Assembly (NCBI GenBank): GCA_038501625.1
Contig: JAZAYU010000052.1
Coordinates: 1,630,796-1,694,795, forward strand
Source of the DNA: Corbicula japonica
Taxonomy: Eukaryota > Mollusca > Bivalvia > Venerida > Cyrenidae
Direction: 5' to 3'
Length of the DNA: 64,000 bases
Shown piece by piece: positions 46,710 through 58,664 of the stretch. Each line of letters opens with the position of its first letter. Within the stretch, counting starts at the first letter, position 1. A program made the translations under genes and the position numbers. The notes under the pieces are model-generated. The model searched no databases, had not been told where the DNA came from, and saw only the letters and a program-made list of their open reading frames with translations.

Positions 46710-48500
46710 ATCAACAGAACCTGGTGATATCAAAATTGTGAAATTTATTGTTGACAAAATATATCTGTCACGTGACTGTCAAGTTATCCATACCGTACTA
46801 TACGTATATCACAAAAAGCAACTGACTTGTCATGAGGTGTCCTTGGATAAACAATGGCAGCTAAATAAAAGATAACTGTTTAAGATCTAAAATTCTTGAA
46901 CGGGGTTATGGAAAAGTTTGCAATGCGAAGTAATTTTTTTTAACTATTTGAACAACATCTGCGACTTTGATGACAAAACAACACAGAAAATCTGAGTTGA
47001 GGGATACAACAAAATTTGGACATGACCTGAATATGAAATTGTACTGAATCCAAGCTCGTGAGCCAAGTTCAGATGTTTTCATCTACATTTAATTATGCCC
47101 ATGACTTAATGCCACTATTTTCAGCCAGAAATGCAAACACAAAACTATAACAAGTGTTGATGCAAAGTGAACATATTTTGTCATCTATCCAACACAATCA
47201 TTTTGTGAAGGTAAACATTTGATGCCCGCACACAACGGTCTTGGCTACCAGGCAATGACCCTGTCCAAACACGGTTAAATAGCATACAATGATTGTTGAG
47301 TACATACAGTGGGTCGGGAAGTTCTGATCTTGGTCACTTCTGAATCAACAGTGGTTTGACGATCCTGGAGGAATATAGAATTTTAATTGAATTACTCAAT
47401 CTATAAACACTTGTCAAAGAAACGCTTGTTTCATTTTTTTGCCAAGGTCACTGTGGTAAATTGGTGTTGATTGGGAATAGACTAGATTCAGAAACTCCTA
47501 ACTTACTCTATTAAAATATCACAACCTTTTAACTAATTGAGTGCTATTCAGTTTCCTTAGTAATCCAACTGAGACTGCAAACCAGTCTAGAATATCCAGC
47601 TTCCCATTGGTCAGCTCTGAGACTGTGTTCAACTTAAACCAATCAAATCGCCGAGATCTGACAATGGTTACCGATCTTAATAAGTTTGACTGTAATAAAT
47701 GACAAAAATATGACAGGTCATAAGTTATAGATCTAACTTTATTTTGAAAATGAAATAGAAATATTTTTATGTTAAATCTAATATCTCATGCATGATAAAT
47801 CTGTATTCTAAACACAGTTTCATATATAATAAAATGGCGTCGTAAAAACAATGTTGATACATATGCAATATGGGTAAGCACCATTTGAAATACTATGTGT
47901 TACAAATTAACAGCAAAATAATGAAATAGATAAATGCAACAAATGCATCAAATGCAATTTTCTTATCTGAGCAATTTGGGCAGAGAATTTTTTATTTGAA
48001 ATTGCAGAAAGTTTGCATGGGTGGGGTGGAATGTAATTTTGACGAGGTTCTATTCTGCTTGTCTTTACTGATTGTGAACTATCTCACGTTTTGGAAATGC
48101 TTAAGAGGCAATAACATAAAAATCACAACTAAAGTTAAGTATTACAATATTAACGGTAAAAATTGATAAAATACACCAAAAGTTTAAAACAATAAACCGC
48201 TAGTAACTAAAATGGTTCTCTTCCAGTTTTCCAATGTTTGCCTCTCAGCGATTTACTTACATGCGTGCAGACACTTGTAATGAAGAGATACCTTGCAAAA
48301 AATCAAAACATGCCATTACGTAAATAAAACATACAATTCAACGCAGATTTCACATCAGATTCAGAGAGAGTTCAGAGGGATAGCTCGACCCCTCCCTAGT
48401 TTTGGGCAGCAATATTTAAATTTTCATGGGAAAAGACTGTCCCAAACGAACCCCCTTTCTGGAAATCCTGCATCAGACCCTGTATCTTGTGAGAACATTA
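46710..48500. other. Intergenic AT-rich DNA
   Basis: 47560-47690 may be a very old family B relative (GAGACTGCAAACCAGTCT, CCCATTGGTCAG, GAGACTG). No genes recognised. Confidence 0.35.
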
Positions 48501-48511
48501 AACAAGTACTG

Positions 48512-48656
48512 GTTCCAAGATTATAAAACGGAGACTGGAAACCAGTCTCAAATCTCAAGGATCTGATTGGCTATAATAGCGACTTGTCACCTTTTCAGCC
48601 AATCAGATGCTTGAGGTTTCTGACTGGTTCCAAGCTCAGTTTTATTATCTTCATCA
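48512..48656. mobile_element. Family B hairpin MITE, 145 bp
   Basis: GTTCCAAGATTATAAAAC to CAGTTTTATTATCTTCATCA; centre altered (ATAATAGCGACTTGTCACC). Flanks CTG and CAG. Confidence 0.87.
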
Positions 48657-48703
48657 CAGGCTTCAGCAGACAATGCAATTCAGAAAATAGGGCACCACCT
48701 CAG

Positions 48704-48849
48704 TGCCCAATATCATAAAACAGCTATAGGAAACCAGTCTCAAATCTCAATCGTCTGATAGGCTGAAATGAAGGCTTGTCTGCATTTCAGCCAATCAGAT
48801 GCTTGAGATTTAAGACTGGTCTCCAGTTGAAGTTGTATGATCTTGGGCC
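48704..48849. mobile_element. Family B hairpin MITE, 146 bp
   Basis: TGCCCAATATCATAAAAC to GTTGTATGATCTTGGGCC, 47 bp from the previous copy. Centre GAAGGCTTGTCTGC. Confidence 0.87.
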
Positions 48850-48984
48850 AAGAATGTCAATGATAGAACCATGGTGACGCCTCCGTATCAAACAATAATG
48901 CCAACTCAAGAGGAATGCCCACAACTGTCAATAAATACTAATAATGACTAGCATAATAAACTTCCATGATAGAATTACCTATGT

Positions 48985-49069
48985 GAAATGGTTAATAAAT
49001 TCTTGAATTTGACAACAGTACTTTATGAGAAATGGACAATAAATTCTTGAAATTGACAACAGTACTTAA
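48985..49069. repeat. 44-bp tandem duplication
   Basis: GAAATGG...AATAAATTCTTGAA...TTGACAACAGTACTT occurs twice in direct succession with few changes. Confidence 0.85.
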
Positions 49070-49570
49070 GTTTTTCTTTGAAATTGCGAACTATAAAACA
49101 TTAAACTCTATTTATTGGTCCCTTTAAATCATCACCAGAAATCGTCAAACATGTGTATACATTTTTGTATCTATCTAAATTGCCTTTTCATAAGTACATA
49201 GATAAAGTCTACTTGAGTTTTGATGAATTACATCTGTGAAATTAAAGTCCACATATAACAATGTTATCTTTGAACACTTAAAAACCTGACTAAAGTTAAA
49301 ATCTTATTATCTTTTGCTTTTGTAATGTACTTCTCAACACAATATGTACCTTTTCCACTTCTCTCTTTCTTTTAATATAGTGTTAAAATCTGGCTCTTTA
49401 TCAAAACATGTGTTAAGCATAACAAAATGAGTAAAACTTGGTTTGACAAAATAAATGCACAGCAAAACTCTACAAATCTTCCAATAATTATAATGTTGTA
49501 TTGAGCACTTAAATTTTTTTTTGTAATTTTATATTTTAAACATAGAAAGGTATGACTTTATTATACATAA
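49070..49570. other. AT-rich non-coding stretch
   Basis: Nothing recognised; ATAATAAAG on the minus strand near 49556 could serve as a distal polyadenylation signal for innexin B. Confidence 0.3.
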
Positions 49571-49575
49571 AACTG

Positions 49576-49721
49576 TGCCCAAGGTTATAAAACTGAGGAT
49601 TGAAACCAGTCTCAAATCTCAAGCATCTGATTGGCTGAAATGGCAACTGGTTTCCATTTCAGCCAATCAGATGCTTGAGATTTGAGACTGGTTTCAATCC
49701 TCAGTTTTATAACCTTCAACC
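49576..49721. mobile_element. Family B hairpin MITE, 146 bp, CTG target duplication
   Basis: CTG at 49573-49575 and 49722-49724. Left end TGCCCAAGG, right end CCTTCAACC; inner arms match perfectly over more than 60 bp. It lies downstream of innexin B. Confidence 0.95.
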
Positions 49722-50309
49722 CTGTCTTGTAAAACCTATAGGCCTGCAACAAATATGAACACAAAGAGAACAACAAGAACGTAAAACACATCGTGACTAA
49801 ATCATCTGAGAGGTATGTCTTGAATAAAATTTTGAGAATATGTTTAAAACTAATAACATGAACATAAGACTAGCAAATTAAAAATCAGTCCTTCAGACAT
49901 TGTTAATGACTTATCGATGAACCTCTTCCGTCTTCAACGCATCCGTCTTGGCACGTGACTGACTGTCAACCAAGGGGCGTGGCTTTTTCAGCAGAAGTCG
50001 GAAATGCCTCAATATTTCTTTGACTAAACAACACTCTGAGACAAATATGATAGTAAAACCTTAGTTCTTAACTCAAAACAAAACCAGTAAAACTAATGCT
50101 ATGTTATAGTAACTGTTATCATTTCTCGAGGCAACCATACCAACTTTACCATGGAATGGAAAAAGTCCTGGCAAGAACTGCATTTTATGCAAACAAGTGA
50201 AAGTGCTATTAACAACTAGCGATGATATGTTGCCTAGACCATATGCTGTTTTTTTTCGTGTAAATGTTGTTTCGGCGCAAAATGTGTAAGCGCCACAACC
50301 GTGCTATTC

Positions 50310-50708
50310 TCATGCGTAAGTTTCGCCGCCATTTTGTTCACTCTCTTTCTCTTTTTTGATCATCGGCTTTTCTTGGTAAATCTGCCACATTTTTGTGACG
50401 AGATCAGTCATGAGAATGTCATTAGAGTTGAACTCGACGATTCTGAGTAGGAAAACTCCATCATCTCGTAAATACTGATCCGCGAAACGCTTGCAGAGTT
50501 TCCGGTCGCTCGGATTCTGGAGATTGTCACTGATTTTTAGATATTTTTTGACTACGTTGACGCGGTTGCGTCTAAAAACTGATCTCCATACCCAAGCAAG
50601 GAAACTGGCACAGGTTACTATGGCAACCAACACAAACCAGAACCACAAAAAGGTGAAGATCTTCTCGTTGAACAGGTTGATAGGTAGCACACACTGGACT
50701 GTATAATC
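50310..50708 (-). CDS. Innexin B terminal coding exon
   Basis: 399 bp, phase 0: DYTVQCVLP, LFNEKIF, TM4 and the cytoplasmic tail to TGA (50312-50310). The acceptor is CTACCTTCAG/GATTAT. The exon carries the second Cys of extracellular loop 2. Confidence 0.93.
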   Translation of the reverse strand, partial: DYTVQCVLPINLFNEKIFTFLWFWFVLVAIVTCASFLAWVWRSVFRRNRVNVVKKYLKISDNLQNPSDRKLCKRFADQYLRDDGVFLLRIVEFNSNDILMTDLVTKMWQIYQEKPMIKKEKESEQNGGETYA

Positions 50709-52895
50709 CTGAAGGTAGAAAATAAGAAAATGTTATGTTTACATGTTAAACTTAGCTTACATCCAGTACGAAAAGCAATTGACTCCAGTACGAAAAGCAA
50801 TTGACTCCCATCAATTATTAAACTTTTTTATTGATTTAAGTATTTAAAAAGCGCCTCTATATATACTTAAGTATGGCCCTTATTTAACAGGTGCACTATT
50901 ATTAAGTAGATCTCCAGTAATTTCTATTAGCAGTTTTAAACGAAATGCCTGTCAAGTACATGGGTTTACCTCTTAGCAGCACAAAACCGGTTAACGGGGC
51001 TGTCAAATCAAGTCATTTTTAGCTCTATGTGTTTTTCTACGAGATATTTATAGGAAATACCGACGTGATCACAAACACATAGAATCTACCAGCCTAAATG
51101 TATATCGTGAAATAGCAGGTATTATATATGACCATCTTTAGAACTGGGTCATGTGTAATTCTGGGTCATGTTTACAAGGACGTGTCCTTAGATTATTAGT
51201 AGTGCTCTGGTTATGGACGTTTGAGGTAAAAAAAATAGCGATCAAGTCAGCAACTGTTTAATTCACTGGTCAAACAGATGCAGAATTTAAATCTGCAAAC
51301 GGCTTACATAAGTAGTGTTTCAGTCTACAATGAAAATATATGTAAATGTGTCCTTAATGAATTTAAAGATAAATTGCAGCATCACTAGTTATTTACTTCG
51401 TATGAATCTCATTTGCATTTATTTTCACCTCGCATCTTATCAACTTCTTCAAAACAAAATGATTCAACTAAGGTTTTGTTTTAATTACCTGTATATTTTG
51501 CAACTGGCGGATTTGGAAGTCGCATAATGTGACACGTGGAAATCGTCTTGACTCCTTTGTAACGTGCTCGCCAGCCAGACTATTCACTGCCTCTATGCCC
51601 CACATCTCGAAGAAACCACCCAAGAAAGAGTTTAGAATGAAGAAATGTGCAATAATGTTGATAACGTACAGGCCCTTCGTCAATAGATACAGTCCGGTAA
51701 GGAACGTTCCCTCTCTTTTATTGCAAAGGAAGCAAAACTTTGACGCACGTTGACGCATGCGCACAAAAACATTGTAATGGTACTGCCGGTTTGCTTCCAG
51801 CCAGCGATCCAAGTATAGAGCGATCTGTTCGACAGTTTGGTCCCGCTTTTTGTAGTCTCCGACCTGTGTAGACGCTGACATTTCCACGATCTTGTTCATG
51901 TTGATGCCAGAGTAGCTCGCCAACATGCGCCAGACGAAACTTGGGAATTTGAAAAGGAACGCCATCAAGAGCAGGATAAGGGGTATCCACTGGTAGTAGG
52001 TCAATTCTTTCTCATGGTGGCTACTGTTGTCTGGTGATATCACCTCATGCATTGGAAGGTAATATGTATTCTTAATCCAGCAGTATGACTTCGTATACGC
52101 CACAAAAGACCCTGAAGTATAAATGGTAATACATATAATATTGTATACATGCAAGTAAAATAATACACAAACAAGATTCTGAAAAGAAGTACAGTACAAT
52201 ATGGCGGCATTGAACTATCATCTTTTCAAATATGCGTTATGTGTATTGGCGTTCTTCGATGAAGAGCTTGAAAACCGTTCTTGTAAAAAGACAACTTTGT
52301 TGTTCATTTGGTCATGGCTACCATGATGGTACGGGAAATACAACTGATATACACGAGTATTTTTATCAACACCATTTACGTTTCGGTCATTTCACTCTCT
52401 AAACTTTGGCATCTAAAGTATAGATTTTAAAACTGTGGGTTTACAGGTGCAGTGTAGATGGAGAGGTTTTGCTATCTTTTAATAGCGAACTTTGGTTGCG
52501 ATCTAATCAAGTTCATTTTAAAGGTAAGTAAGAAAAGTGCCAAGACTGATGTTAGACAAGCAAACATACGCCAACGCATTGTTAACTGCTCGCTTCGATT
52601 TTCCAAAGTGCTTGAAATGGCTGATCAAGTCTACACACACCAGTGACTAATCTTCCATACTAAAATCGGAATATCCATATATGAGATACCAGTCTGAAAC
52701 CTGTACGAACCTGTAAAGTGAGCGGGGCACCAGCACTGTATGGGATCGCCGGCATATTGACCTCCACCAGTGAAGAGCGCAAAGATGATGAGAATAACGA
52801 CTGTGTATATGTGATTGAGCCGGTCCACCCAGTCGTCATCATCGTTACCCCGGAGCTTGTTCCAGGTCGTCCAGCCCCCAACAATCGACGCAACC
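50310..52895 (-). CDS. Innexin B (gap-junction/hemichannel subunit)
   Basis: Second innexin. CDS is complement(join(50310..50708, 51489..52111, 52711..52895)), 402 aa if the start codon is split as AT/G. Order: DDDDWVDR near 19-26, TM1 about 30-47, loop 1 with Cys 55, 57 and 73, a possible N-glycosylation site NSS at 91-93, YYQWI at 101-105 starting TM2, TM3, loop 2 with Cys 259 and Cys 276, NLFNEKIF and TM4, then a short tail ending GGETYA. Introns: phase 1 inside FTG (599 bp, same position as in innexin A) and phase 0 after LQNIQ (780 bp, absent from innexin A). All internal splice sites are GT-AG. Motif for motif it aligns with innexin A, but the two differ throughout, so the duplication is old. 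Confidence 0.95.
50763..50806. repeat. Perfect 22-bp tandem duplication in the innexin B intron
   Basis: CCAGTACGAAAAGCAATTGA plus CT, twice with no difference, 55 bp upstream of the acceptor of exon 50708-50310. Confidence 0.95.
51489..52111 (-). CDS. Innexin B central coding exon
   Basis: 623 bp; two bases complete Gly, then 207 codons from SFVAYTK to LQNIQ. Acceptor TACTTCAG/GGTCT, donor ACAG/GTAATT. It covers the end of loop 1, YYQWI, TM2, the intracellular loop, TM3 and most of loop 2. Confidence 0.94.
52711..52895 (-). CDS. Innexin B N-terminal coding exon
   Basis: 185 bp; a single G completes the upstream codon, then 61 codons from VASIVGG through TM1 to CWCPAHFT and the first base of Gly. 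Acceptor CGTTTCAG/GGTTGC, donor ACAG/GTTCGT. There is no in-frame Met, as in the innexin A exon. Confidence 0.93.
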
Positions 52896-54870
52896 CTGAA
52901 ACGACCAAATAAAATAAAATTAATACACTGGATTTTTATTAACCTTTCAGAAAGACCACCCCGGAGTTAAGACCACATTTTCAATGTCCATTTTTATAAC
53001 TTAGCATATTATTTTTTTTCACCCCAAAATAAGAGAGCCCGCTATTTAGACCACTTTTTCAGTCCTATAGGTGGTTTTCATAGCGGAGTATCACAGTATT
53101 TTGGTTTATGTTTTAGGTAACCACAGCAACGGCTAACTTCATTTTCGGGTTACAAGAACGTGCAGCTGGTTAAAAAGAGGCAACGTCTTACCTGCCATAG
53201 AAGTAGGTATCGGACCTCAAATTATGAGGACAAATTATTGCTTGCTATACAGTTACTTTTTAAGGTTCTATAATATTTGAAAAGCTGGCCAATAGAAAAC
53301 TAAAATGGATTAGAAAAATGAGTGTAAATAATCAAATTAACTGCCATTTTTTCGTGGATTCGTCATCGAGACTTACAATAAATGGTTGGATTTCTTTTTG
53401 TTTCTCTTATACTTCGTCCGTTTTTGTCTTGGGACATGTATATGCTGAAGAAACTAATGCTTACTAGTAATGAAACACCTGCTAATGTGAAAATACACGC
53501 CCTTTTCATATAAGCGAGCTAACATTTAATCTTGGTAATTTGTCCTTTACAGAGAATTTGTCCTTTTACGCGCTGATTGTTTTTATTAACGTTCCCCTGT
53601 CTCTATTAACAATTAAATGACGAGCACGCGAGACATTTAATTAACGCCTCGACAAAACTGAAATACCATGTTGTCCAAGCAAAAACCGCTAACAATACTT
53701 GGATTTCACAGAAACATTGAGACTTCTCTCTTTTAACTTGAAACCATCGTATTTTCTTTTTCTCTTTTATTTCTTTTATTAAAATTTAAAATAATGGATA
53801 GTGCTAGAACAGATTATTTGCTAAAAAGAGCAATATTTTAAATTAACTTAAGTTGCCTCCCTTTGACTTATTCAAAGTATCCTCAACCGGTTGAATTAAA
53901 TTAAACGTTTATCGGAGTTGGATTAAACGTTTAATAGAGATTGTATAACAACTTCAGTAAATCCAGCTTAAGATGTTTGATAAGTCATAAAGTTGAAATG
54001 CAGTCAACGACAGAAAATATAAGGGCATCCGAACTGGCGTACTTATGACTCGTATTAGGAAGTAATAGTACATCATCATTATATCAAAAATCGGCTTACA
54101 TACCGAAATGTTTAATGAAAAATGATAGGTGATAAACCATGCATAATTAACAAGCATAACAGCTATTTTGCATTTTCCATATCTTTCATAAAAAGACAAA
54201 TTAACGTAGGAACATTTTAGGTAAAAGTCTGGTACAGAGATAAAGGGATTTGGGGTTGTGGGGCTAGGGGGCGGGCAGCGAACTAGTTCACTTTACTCTT
54301 ATCACTCAAATGTTGTCAGCTTATCTGTGTTCATTCTGTCCGCAGTATATGGTCATCATGGTTGAAAAATCTGATGAAACCACCCAAAAACATTCAAAAC
54401 AAAAATAAGAAATTCTGAAAAAAGAAGGTTACTATATTTAGCGTGTTAACTAAACACAAAAGACCGTTTAAATTTCACGAAGATTGATGCGTCGATAAAC
54501 TCTATTGAATTTAACAAGCAACGCTACCAAAAACTGCAAATAATATGACCTTCTAGAAATTTGACCACACATTTATTGAAATCTGAGTTCGTGATTTCAT
54601 CAGCATTGGTCCCCGACTAAAGTCGTATGCATTCTGACCAATGTCAAAAGAAAATGGGAGTAAATTTGAAAAGGTGAATAGAGTGTCTGACGAAAGATCT
54701 TTGAACATCAAACGGGTATTCGGTGCACTTTGAAATATAAGACGCGCGCACTGAACAGTCGATTTACTGGTGTTTGAAACCATAAACTTCTGTCATGCAT
54801 ATGAATGAACCGACAATAAATTATGCACAGCTTGTGGCTTTCTTGCCCTCCCCCCCCCCCCTCGTGTATG
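52896..54870. other. Region upstream of innexin B
   Basis: Expected to hold its 5' UTR exon and promoter. Besides the donor ending at 54100, GCAG/GTAAGA (near 53190) and ATT/GTAAGT (near 53377) are strong minus-strand donors, but their phases do not give an ATG. No clear TATA context chosen. A C12 tract lies at 54848. Confidence 0.3.
54100..54155 (-). other. Candidate 5' exon end of innexin B
   Basis: TTCGGTAT is followed by donor GTAAGC on the minus strand. Joining to G at 52895 creates ATG in frame. Unlike the candidate for innexin A, this sequence also has an ATG 13 codons further upstream in the same frame, so translation could start there. Supported only by donor quality and phase. Confidence 0.25.
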
Positions 54871-54872
54871 TT

Positions 54873-54990
54873 TACCCTTTATTTCATATCATGTGTGTGA
54901 CAAGTGTAGATCTAGATCTTCGTGTCGTCTGATTTGGATTTACACTATTCGCTTCTTAGTCAGAAATATCCTAATGAATCTAGCATCTGG
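54873..54990. mobile_element. Family A MITE, left half only
   Basis: CCCTTTATTTCATATCATG, CAAGTGTAGATCTAGATC, GATTTGGATTTACACTATTC and GTCAGAAATATCCTAATG; the second module is absent. Confidence 0.75.
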
Positions 54991-54999
54991 TCTGTAGGT

Positions 55000-56195
55000 A
55001 TAAAGTGAATATTTCCAATGATAAGGAATGTCCAACTGCACAAGCAGTCTCACTGATGTCAGATCTAGCGGTTTTCAGGGGATGATTGCTGCAAAAGGTG
55101 CAAAACGGGTGCAACATTTTAGTCATACCTTTATTCTAGGGTTAATTGCTCTGAGTGATGCGAACAAGAAAAAAAGTGATTTTGACAATTAAAAAATGTA
55201 TTCATATTACATTTTACGTAAAACTTGCCTTATAAAGATAAGTCGACATAATATACCGAAGCAATCTGTCTTCCATCGAATAACATTTTATTGGTTGAAT
55301 TCACACTATATGAGCAATACAATTTAAACGATATTGTAAGTATTTTAATTGATTTAAATGTTTTATTGGTGTAATAAATGTATATATGTGCCAATTTCAC
55401 TGCCAAAATTAGATTAGGTGTACCAAGAGATATTTGTATTTAACGTAAAACTGATAGCAATGTTGACGCAAAAACTTTAAAGGGTCAGCAATATTTTCAT
55501 TTGGTAACATTTAGCGAAATTTTTGTCATTTTCTACAAAGCTGAATGGTACACCATTAGAGCCAGGGCTGGACAAACCCCACTGGCCAGACGCCCGGTAC
55601 TAGCTGAAAATCAAATTGGACAGGTCAAACTTTTCTGAACACTTGTCCATGGGCTAGCTCAGATTTCCATGACAGACAAGGTGAATTTTGATTAGATGAA
55701 CACGGTCTTGGTCTTGAAAAGTTATCTTCAATTTCATTGTAACATTTCTAGTCAGTTAATTGATTTAAGTTAATTGTCACTGTGCGTTGGTCCATAACAG
55801 TCTTATCAAGCTGCGTTAGGCGTTGCACAAAAGTGACATTCGGATTTTTTGCTTTTGGTAAAGCAGGATAAAGAAGGCGATATATCATTTCTTGCATCTT
55901 ATATTTCGTCGGTTTTATTACCGTTGTCGAAGCGATGTTAGCCACACAACCATGCGTGTTTGATGGCAAGTCATAAGATGTGGTCATGGTTGTAGCGCGC
56001 GCAATAAAACAGATGCTATGATATATTTTCTGGATTACACAACAAGGCAAATTGCAGCCCAATGATGACACTCAAAATAGTAACTTTTTTGTGATTATGA
56101 AATAAAGTTTTTCTCAATAACAACAATGTCTGCTCATTGCATAAGTATATATCAAATTAGTGTATGTACACAGACGGACGAACATATCCACCGAT
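55000..56195. other. Intergenic AT-rich DNA
   Basis: Contains the ORF at 55748-56071 and CCAGGGCTGGACAAACCCC near 55562 (repeat-like). Nothing else supported. Confidence 0.4.
55748..56071 (-). other. Unrecognised 107-codon ORF
   Basis: One of the longest frames outside the recognised genes. The second half has a plausible mix of residues (around PALPKAKNP and TQLDKTV), the first half looks random. No domain recognised, no clear promoter or splice signals, no repeat homology noticed. Possibly spurious. Confidence 0.18.
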
Positions 56196-56205
56196 CTGCC
56201 TTCTG

Positions 56206-56343
56206 GGCTGAAGGTTATAAAACTGAGTTTGGAAACCAGTCTCAAATCTCAAGCATCTGATTGGCTGACCAGTCGCCATTACAGCCAATCAGATGCTTGA
56301 GATTTGAGACTGGTTTCCATGCTCAGTTTTATAATCTTGCACA
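56206..56343. mobile_element. Family B hairpin MITE, 138 bp
   Basis: CTG on both sides (56203-56205, 56344-56346). GGCTGAAGGTTATAAAACTG to CAGTTTTATAATCTTGCACA; 8 bp missing at the left of the centre. Confidence 0.92.
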
Positions 56344-56349
56344 CTGTTT

Positions 56350-58580
56350 AAGGTAATTTGATAATGTAACAGCAAAAAAACGTCAAGTTCAATTAGACAG
56401 TATAAATAATGAAGCCCGCACCATCAATTTGCTTATAGACACATACGCGCAACTTCCTATTTAGGAAGTTGCAAATATAACATCCGCAACAATCAACGTA
56501 GATAAATGGTTTGTACCACAGACGTTATCATGTAACGAGATTGCTGGGCTTAATAACGTAAACATATATAGAGATAAGACAGCGGCAAAAGTCTTATGCA
56601 GCTTTTTAAAATTACCTATGACGCTTAAATTGATAGCTTCTTCGTTTTTTTTGGCATTTTTTTATTATGGGATTGAGAGAGTTAAGCCTGCATGTGATAA
56701 TCCACACAGTCAGATATTGATTTTTTACGACTTGCGAAATTTAAACTCTTACATCTTTTCTTGAAATATGAGGTGTCTCTATGATTCTATCCGAATTTGA
56801 AATTATCCGAATTCAAACGAACTATGGCCATTTTTAATATTTTTTATTTAACCACGGCCAATATTGATAGGCAATTATTTTAGCAGAGTACGGAACCTAT
56901 ACGTCTGTATTGCTTTTGTTTGAAAAGTTGTCTAATATAACATAGTGTACAGGTCTGGCCCCGTATCTTATAAAAAGTTAAATAAAGTAAATATTTACAA
57001 GTACCCGAGAAATAAGTAATAACTGGACATCGCCAAGATTTCATTTGCTTTAATTGTTAATTGCCACCGTTTCGGACTTTTATGAGCACGACTTCGATAT
57101 AAAGCCATACTTCTAACAGTATAAGAACACAAGAAAGAGAACTATGTATATTCGGGTATACCACAAGGAGGTCAACTTGATCCCGCTTTATTCATTGCTA
57201 TAGTAAGCAGGTCTTTTATGATGGTTTTATATGTTTAGCCATATAATTTAAATAGTGTTACAAGCTTTTCTTCATGATGCGCACAAAGTCGACAAGAGTC
57301 TTAAAAATATATTGTGTACATATGAAAACCGGTATGAGTCATAAGGTTAATTTCAATTATCTCCCTTTTAATTCCATCCAAGTTTCATAAATATTTATAT
57401 ATCATCTACAACAAATTTATATGTTTTTACTACTTTAAAAGAGAACAACACTGTGATCAGAGATAATAAGCAGTTTTGATTCTATAAGATGTATACAATT
57501 GCATAACTGATCTCTGTTGATCATAAACTGTTACGGCACGATTAAAGGATTCTTTGTCATGGAGGCTCACTGTTATCATAAGGCATAATTATATTTGCAA
57601 AGGTTCACAAAAACTGGGTCAAATTGAATAACATAATTGTTAACATTTCGGACACGGGGAAGTGCAAAAAAGGCCACCATTACGATTATTAAGCAAACCC
57701 CCAATGTCAACAGAACAGAACAAAGAGATGTCAAAATAGGTCGTTATTGATAATGTCGTAATAGGTGACGAAAGTGGACACAGACGGATTTTAATGTTTG
57801 GTGACTGCATTAACACATGGTTAATGGACCAGACGCGCTTTACAATTCCCGTGGGGTCTTTAATATTTGTGTTTGGTCAAGATAAGATATTTCAAATATA
57901 ACAAGCCACAATATGTACAAGATGGTCGTCGCAGTCTATACTAACAACATATAGACATGTTTTACAATGTCTTACAGGTGTTCGAACAAAATACCTTCCG
58001 TTTCAATTCACTTTAAACGATCAAATTCCGCTTATGTACTTTGCAGGAAAACTATGTAATCATAATAAGCGTTTTCTATAGAACAATAGCGGGTAAAACT
58101 TTTCTTTTAATTATTAAATCCCGATAGTTCACAAGAACTGATACAATATCGGAATAGCTTTATGGTAAATTTGTAGACCGATGTCAATTTTTAAATTGAA
58201 CTTATTAAGTCAAAAACATTTGTTAATATTAATTTGCTAACTTTCAGTAAGTTTAATTCTTTGAAACGTTCTTGTTTGTTTAAAAGGAGTTAATCTGTAT
58301 AACTCTGAAACCCGAAAATCGGAGATGTGACGGCTATACTGCTTTTCCGAAAATGTGAATTTTATTACATATGATATTCTAATTATAAAAGTTTATAAAA
58401 TGTAATAAAGATATATTTGAAAAAATCGTCAGTCTCCACTTGAACAAACTGCATATGACACACCAAACAACAACAGCAACAACAACCAAAAAATTCCGTT
58501 GTTACTTGGGAGAATATACTAAAATACTTTTTCGCAAACGAGTAAAGGATGGTGATTCGTATATCGCCTTTTTATGTTTT
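56350..58580. other. Intergenic AT-rich DNA
   Basis: Small hairpin GCAACTTCCTA/TAGGAAGTTGC at 56449-56472; otherwise nothing recognised. Confidence 0.45.
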
Positions 58581-58582
58581 AG

Positions 58583-58658
58583 GCCAGTCGCCATTTCAGC
58601 CAATCAGATGCTTGAGATTTGAGACTGGTTTCCAAACTCAGCTTTATAACCTTCAGCC
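58583..58658. mobile_element. Family B hairpin MITE, right half only
   Basis: From CCAGTCGCCATTTCAGCC to CAGCTTTATAACCTTCAGCC, followed by CAG; the left arm is missing. Confidence 0.87.
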
Positions 58659-58664
58659 CAGATC

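Noticed and set aside
50310..50690. Separate 126-aa protein starting at 50690
   Set aside because: The frame continues upstream to the acceptor at 50708 and joins the central innexin B exon in phase; GTG at 50690 is an internal Val.
53190..53380. Strong minus-strand donors as the innexin B first exon
   Set aside because: Their phases put no ATG in frame with the exon at 52895; kept only as alternatives.
56449..56472. 11-bp hairpin as a terminator
   Set aside because: Intrinsic terminators are not expected in this nuclear context and no gene ends here.
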